A stretch of 64,000 nucleotides of DNA, from NCBI RefSeq assembly GCF_019097855.1, contig NZ_JAHRGL010000040.1, positions 124,001 through 188,000 of the forward strand, written 5' to 3'. The DNA is from Geopseudomonas aromaticivorans. GTDB lineage: Bacteria; Pseudomonadota; Gammaproteobacteria; Pseudomonadales; Pseudomonadaceae. The notes below the pieces were generated by a model, which worked only from the letters and a program-made list of their open reading frames with translations, did not search any database and was not told the DNA's origin. The position numbers and the translations under genes are program-made. How positions within the stretch are numbered: the first letter of the stretch is position 1; each line of letters opens with the position of its first letter. Shown here piece by piece: positions 60,605-64,000 of this stretch.

Positions 60605-61870
60605 TCAGGGAATTATGCTGTGACCGCCGCCCTCGGCTGCCGGCCCGCGCCATGCGCGCAGGTCGGCGCCGCTCGGATACTGGAACACGCGCAGGCCGAA
60701 CTCCGGGAGGATCGCCAACAGGTGGTCGAAGATGTCCGCCTGGATGCGCTCGTAGTCGGCCCACACGGTGGTGGCGGTGAAGCAGTACAGCTCCAGCGGC
60801 AGGCCGGTGGCAGTGGGGGCGAGCTGGCGTACCAGCAGGGTCATGTCCTGGCGGATCTGCGGGTTGTGGCGCAGGTAGACCTCCACATAGGCGCGGAAGG
60901 TGCCGAGGTTGGTCAGGCGGCGCTGGTTGAGCGGCGCCGCGCCCTGCTCGAGCAGCATCAGGTTCCACGTCTCCAGCTCGCTCTCCTTCTGAGCGAGGTA
61001 GTCGCGCAGCAGGGCGAAGTGACGCAGTTGCTCGACCTCCGCGGCAACCAGAAAGCGCACGCTGTTCTGGTCCAGGTACAGGCTGCGCTTGATCCGTCGC
61101 CCGCCCGACTCATGCATGCCGCGCCAGTTCTTGAACGGGTCGCTGATGAAGCGCTTGGTGGGGATACAGGTGATGGTCTTGTCCCAGTTCTGCACCTTGA
61201 CCGTGTGCAGGGCGATGTCGATCACGTCGCCGTCGGCGTTGAGTTGCGGCATCTCCACCCAGTCGCCGACGCGGATGATGTCGTTGGAGGAGATCTGCAC
61301 GCTGGCCACCACGGAGAGCAGGGTGTGCTGGAAGATCAGCATCAGCACCGCGGCCATGGCGCCGAGGCCGGAGAGCAGGATCAGCGGCGAGCGGTCGACC
61401 AGCGTGGCGATCATCAGGATGCTGGCCAGCGCGTACACCGCGATCTCCAGCACCTGCAGGTAGCCCTTGATCGGCTTGAGGTGGGCGCCCGGGCGCTGCT
61501 CGTAGAGGCGGTTGGCCTGCCTGAGCGCGCCGCCGATGGCCAGGGCGATGGTCAGCACGATGAAGGCCCGGCAGACGTTCTCTACTACGGTCACCGCCGC
61601 CGGGTGCAGGCCGGGGATCAGCGCCACACCGTTGGAGAGGATCAGCGCCGGCACGATGTTGGCCAGGCGGCGGACGATGCTCTGCTCGTAGCTGGGCAGG
61701 TGGCGGCCCAGTGCGGTGGCGCTCAGGGTGCGGTGCAGGGCACGTGCCAGCAGGTGCTTGACCAGCCAGTTGGCCAGCCAGGCGATGCCCAGCAGCAGGG
61801 CGGTGCTCAGCGCGGTGTACAGATAGGGCCGGGTCTGCAGCCAGTCGAGGGCCAGAGCGAGATCGGGCAT
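60605..61870 (-). CDS. YbdG-like mechanosensitive channel (MscS family)
   Basis: A 421-residue MscS-family channel with about five membrane helices before the conserved pore-lining region (LLSGLGAMAAVLMLIFQHTL) and the beta domain start SSNDIIRVGDWVEMPQLNAD. The segment VQNWDKTITCIPTKRFISDP with NWRGMHESGGRRIKRS is characteristic of YbdG (MscM-type). It releases solutes on osmotic downshock or acts in osmotic signalling. Confidence 0.9.
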   Translation of the reverse strand: MPDLALALDWLQTRPYLYTALSTALLLGIAWLANWLVKHLLARALHRTLSATALGRHLPSYEQSIVRRLANIVPALILSNGVALIPGLHPAAVTVVENVCRAFIVLTIALAIGGALRQANRLYEQRPGAHLKPIKGYLQVLEIAVYALASILMIATLVDRSPLILLSGLGAMAAVLMLIFQHTLLSVVASVQISSNDIIRVGDWVEMPQLNADGDVIDIALHTVKVQNWDKTITCIPTKRFISDPFKNWRGMHESGGRRIKRSLYLDQNSVRFLVAAEVEQLRHFALLRDYLAQKESELETWNLMLLEQGAAPLNQRRLTNLGTFRAYVEVYLRHNPQIRQDMTLLVRQLAPTATGLPLELYCFTATTVWADYERIQADIFDHLLAILPEFGLRVFQYPSGADLRAWRGPAAEGGGHSIIP

Positions 61871-61973
61871 GCGCTACTCCTGGTCGCCGGAAATGAGCAG
61901 CCGCGGTGGCGCTCCCGGATACGTGCCTCAGGTGCAGCTTAGCCGGCGTGGCCCGGCTGGCGAGCGCGGCCGC

Positions 61974-62810
61974 TCAGGGCTTGAACGCGCCGATGAAGAT
62001 GCTCGGGTCGACCCGCGCGTCGTTGAGGCTGACGTTCCAGTGCAGGTGCGGGCCGGTGGCGCGACCGGTGGCGCCGACCTTGCCGAGCACCGCGCCGCGC
62101 GCCAGCTCGTCGCCGACTTTGACGCCGATCTGCGACAGGTGGCAGAACATGCTGATCAGGCCCTGGCCGTGATCGACGAACACCGTGCGGCCGTTGAAGA
62201 AGTAGTCGCCGACCAGAATCACCCGGCCCGCCGCCGGCGCCTTGACCGGGGTGCCGGCCGGCACGGCGAAGTCGAGCCCCGAGTGCGGGTTGCGCTCCTC
62301 GCCGTTGAAGAAGCGGCGCAGGCCGAACGGGCTGGACAGCGGCCCGCTCACCGGCTTGTCGAACAGCAGGTTGCTCGGCTGGCGCGGGCTGAACTGCTGG
62401 TAGGCGGTGGTCTGCACGGCCAGCTCGCGTTCGATGCGCTTGAGGTTGGCCGGGTTCGGATTGACCTGCTCGGTGTTCTTCAGGGTGATGTGTTGTTCCT
62501 GGTAGTCGCGGCCGTCGACCTGGAAGGCGAGGGTGCGGCCGTCGGCCAGCTCGAGCTGCTCGCGCCCCGGCTTGACCGTCAGCGGCAGGCCGACCACGGC
62601 GATCCAGCGCCGGCCGTCGGTCTTGGCCACCAGCACCGGCCTGCCCTGGTAACGGGCCGCGGGGCGTTGCGCGCCGGTGCCTAGATCGACCACTGCAACG
62701 CCGCCGGGCACCGGCTTGTCCAGCAGGCGGGCGAGGAAGTCCTGGGCCTGCGCCGGCAGGGCGCCGAGGGGCAGGGCGAAGCACAACAGCAGGGCGGACA
62801 GCAGACGCAT
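61974..62810 (-). CDS. M23-family peptidoglycan peptidase
   Basis: A 278-residue exported LytM-type peptidase. Signal peptide MRLLSALLLCFALPLGALPA, cut near QAQ. The zinc site is HSGLDF (HxxxD) and GPHLHWN (HxH), and a Csd3/NlpD-like N-terminal domain precedes it. It probably cleaves peptide cross-links in peptidoglycan. It lies 19 bases downstream of xseA on the same strand. Confidence 0.93.
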   Translation of the reverse strand: MRLLSALLLCFALPLGALPAQAQDFLARLLDKPVPGGVAVVDLGTGAQRPAARYQGRPVLVAKTDGRRWIAVVGLPLTVKPGREQLELADGRTLAFQVDGRDYQEQHITLKNTEQVNPNPANLKRIERELAVQTTAYQQFSPRQPSNLLFDKPVSGPLSSPFGLRRFFNGEERNPHSGLDFAVPAGTPVKAPAAGRVILVGDYFFNGRTVFVDHGQGLISMFCHLSQIGVKVGDELARGAVLGKVGATGRATGPHLHWNVSLNDARVDPSIFIGAFKP

Positions 62811-62829
62811 GGCGGGTTCCCGTCGGGGT

Positions 62830-64000
62830 TCAGAGCGGCAGTGGCAGGTTGGCCGGGGCTGCAGGTTGGTCCTCGACGCGCAGGGTGAGTTCCCCCTCAT
62901 GCAGACGAGCGGTCAGGCGCTGGCCGGCCACGGTATCGGCGGCGCGGCGCACGGCGCGGCCGCGGTCGTCGAGGAGGATGCTGTAGCCGCGGCCGAGGGT
63001 GGCCAGCGGGCTGACCACCTGCAGGGTCTGCACGGCGGCTTCCAGGCGCTGGCGGCGCTCGCGCAGGCCGGCGTGCATGGCGCGCGGCAGACGCTCGGCG
63101 AGCTGCTCGAGACGCTGGCGCAGCAGGACGAGCAGGCGCTCGGGATGCTGGGCGGCCAGGCGTGCGTCCAGGCGTGCGCGCTGCTCGCCGGCGCTCTGCA
63201 GGCGCCGGGCGATGGCGCGCTGCAGGCGCAGTTCGAGATCGTCGAGGCGCTGGGCCTGCTGGCGCAGACGCTCGCCGGGATGGCGCAGGCGCCGGCGCAG
63301 GCCGTCGAGCTGCAGCTGGCGGGCGGCGAGCAGGTGCTGCAGGCGCAGGGTCAGACGGCGCTGCAGGCCGTCGAGGCGGCGTTGCAGGTCGCTGGAGTCG
63401 GGGGCCAGCAGCTCGGCGGCGGCCGAGGGCGTCGGTGCGCGCACGTCGGCGACGAAGTCGGCGATGGTCACGTCGGTCTCGTGGCCCACCGCGCTGACGA
63501 TGGGTGTCTGGCAGGCCGCCACCGCGCGGGCCACCGCTTCCTCGTTGAAGCACCACAGGTCCTCCAATGAGCCGCCGCCGCGGGCGAGGATCAGCGCGTC
63601 GAAGCCCTGACGGTCGGCCAGCTCCAGGGCGCGGACGATCTGCGCGCTGGCGTCGCGGCCCTGCACGGCGGTGGGCACCAGGGTCAGCTCGACCTGCGGC
63701 GCGCGGCGGCGGAACACGCTGATGATGTCGCGGATCACCGCGCCGCTCGGCGAGCTGACGATGCCGATGCGCTGCGGATGGCTCGGCAAGGCGCGTTTGC
63801 CCTCGGCGGTGAACAGACCCTCGGCGGCCAGCTTGTCCTTGAGCGCCTCGAAGGCCAGGCGCAGCGCGCCGTCGCCGGCCGGCTCGACGCTGTCGAGGAT
63901 CATCTGGTAGTCGCCGCGGCCCTCGAACAGCGAGACCTTGCCGCGCACCTTCACCGCCAGGCCGTCGCGCAGCGCCTGGCGCACCCTGGCGGCGCTGGCG
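62830..64000 (-). CDS. xseA: Exodeoxyribonuclease VII large subunit, C-terminal part
   Basis: The frame stays open to the end of the window, so the 5' end (OB-fold start) is cut off; the valine codon at 63984 is internal. About 390 residues remain. The catalytic core has IGIVSSPSGAVIRDIISVFR, LILARGGGSLEDLWCFNEE and SAVGHETDVTIADFVADVRA, then the long Arg/Leu/Gln coiled-coil region and the C-terminal VVSPLATLGRGYSILLDDRG. XseA with XseB degrades single-stranded DNA from both ends. Confidence 0.95.
   Translation of the reverse strand, partial: ASAARVRQALRDGLAVKVRGKVSLFEGRGDYQMILDSVEPAGDGALRLAFEALKDKLAAEGLFTAEGKRALPSHPQRIGIVSSPSGAVIRDIISVFRRRAPQVELTLVPTAVQGRDASAQIVRALELADRQGFDALILARGGGSLEDLWCFNEEAVARAVAACQTPIVSAVGHETDVTIADFVADVRAPTPSAAAELLAPDSSDLQRRLDGLQRRLTLRLQHLLAARQLQLDGLRRRLRHPGERLRQQAQRLDDLELRLQRAIARRLQSAGEQRARLDARLAAQHPERLLVLLRQRLEQLAERLPRAMHAGLRERRQRLEAAVQTLQVVSPLATLGRGYSILLDDRGRAVRRAADTVAGQRLTARLHEGELTLRVEDQPAAPANLPLPL

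Overview
The window reads as chromosomal DNA from a Pseudomonas species: very GC-rich, densely packed, and with gene order that (from memory, not checked by search) follows several P. aeruginosa blocks. These are the formate dehydrogenase/selenocysteine locus, the acidic amino acid uptake locus, the holA-lptE-leuS-lnt-ybeXYZ-miaB-hemL-thiED block, the rhlE-like/hrpB block, and the leuA-oprC block. I see no phage, integrase, transposase, CRISPR array or plasmid gene. The accessory signal is a set of REP-like palindromes.

Layout. 1-7350: 3' end of fdnG, fdnH, fdnI, fdhE, selA, selB and the selenocysteine tRNA gene, so a selenoprotein formate dehydrogenase sits with most of the machinery that decodes its UGA. 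7486-10703 (minus): a GcvH-like lipoyl carrier plus DsrE-like pair, two DUF4136 lipoproteins, cmoM and a MazG-like pyrophosphohydrolase. 10819-17255 (minus): aauR-aauS two-component system and aatJQMP glutamate/aspartate ABC transporter; a sigma-54 promoter and two candidate AauR sites can be read upstream of aatJ. 17702-24295: RIO kinase, a 58-residue ArfA ribosome-rescue factor with a hairpin inside its own coding sequence, holA, lptE, leuS and a YdcF-like protein. 24332-34063: lnt, corC/ybeX, ybeY, ybeZ, miaB, a DUF1820 gene, a Sel1-type protein, hemL, thiE and thiD.

34178-46811: AidB-like acyl-CoA dehydrogenase, SEC-C protein, rluE, globin, DUF2788, Lrp-type regulator, a probable orphan small RNA ending in a textbook terminator, CDF metal exporter, hrpB, TauE/SafE permease, short-chain dehydrogenase, NYN-domain protein and a RhlE-type helicase. 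46815-55503: a zinc-ribbon membrane protein, a methionine/glutamine-type aminotransferase with its omega-amidase, a BI-1-like membrane protein, and small metabolic, transport and nuclease genes. 55697-64000: leuA with a short upstream ORF, a DUF2946 protein with the OprC-type copper receptor, a YbdG-like mechanosensitive channel, an M23 peptidase and the 3' part of xseA.

Across the whole window about fourteen intergenic sites carry short palindromes that begin or end in GTAGGG/CCCTAC. They fall into at least four core families and usually occur as inverted pairs. In four places the repeat supplies, or provides the last codons before, the stop codon of the neighbouring gene.
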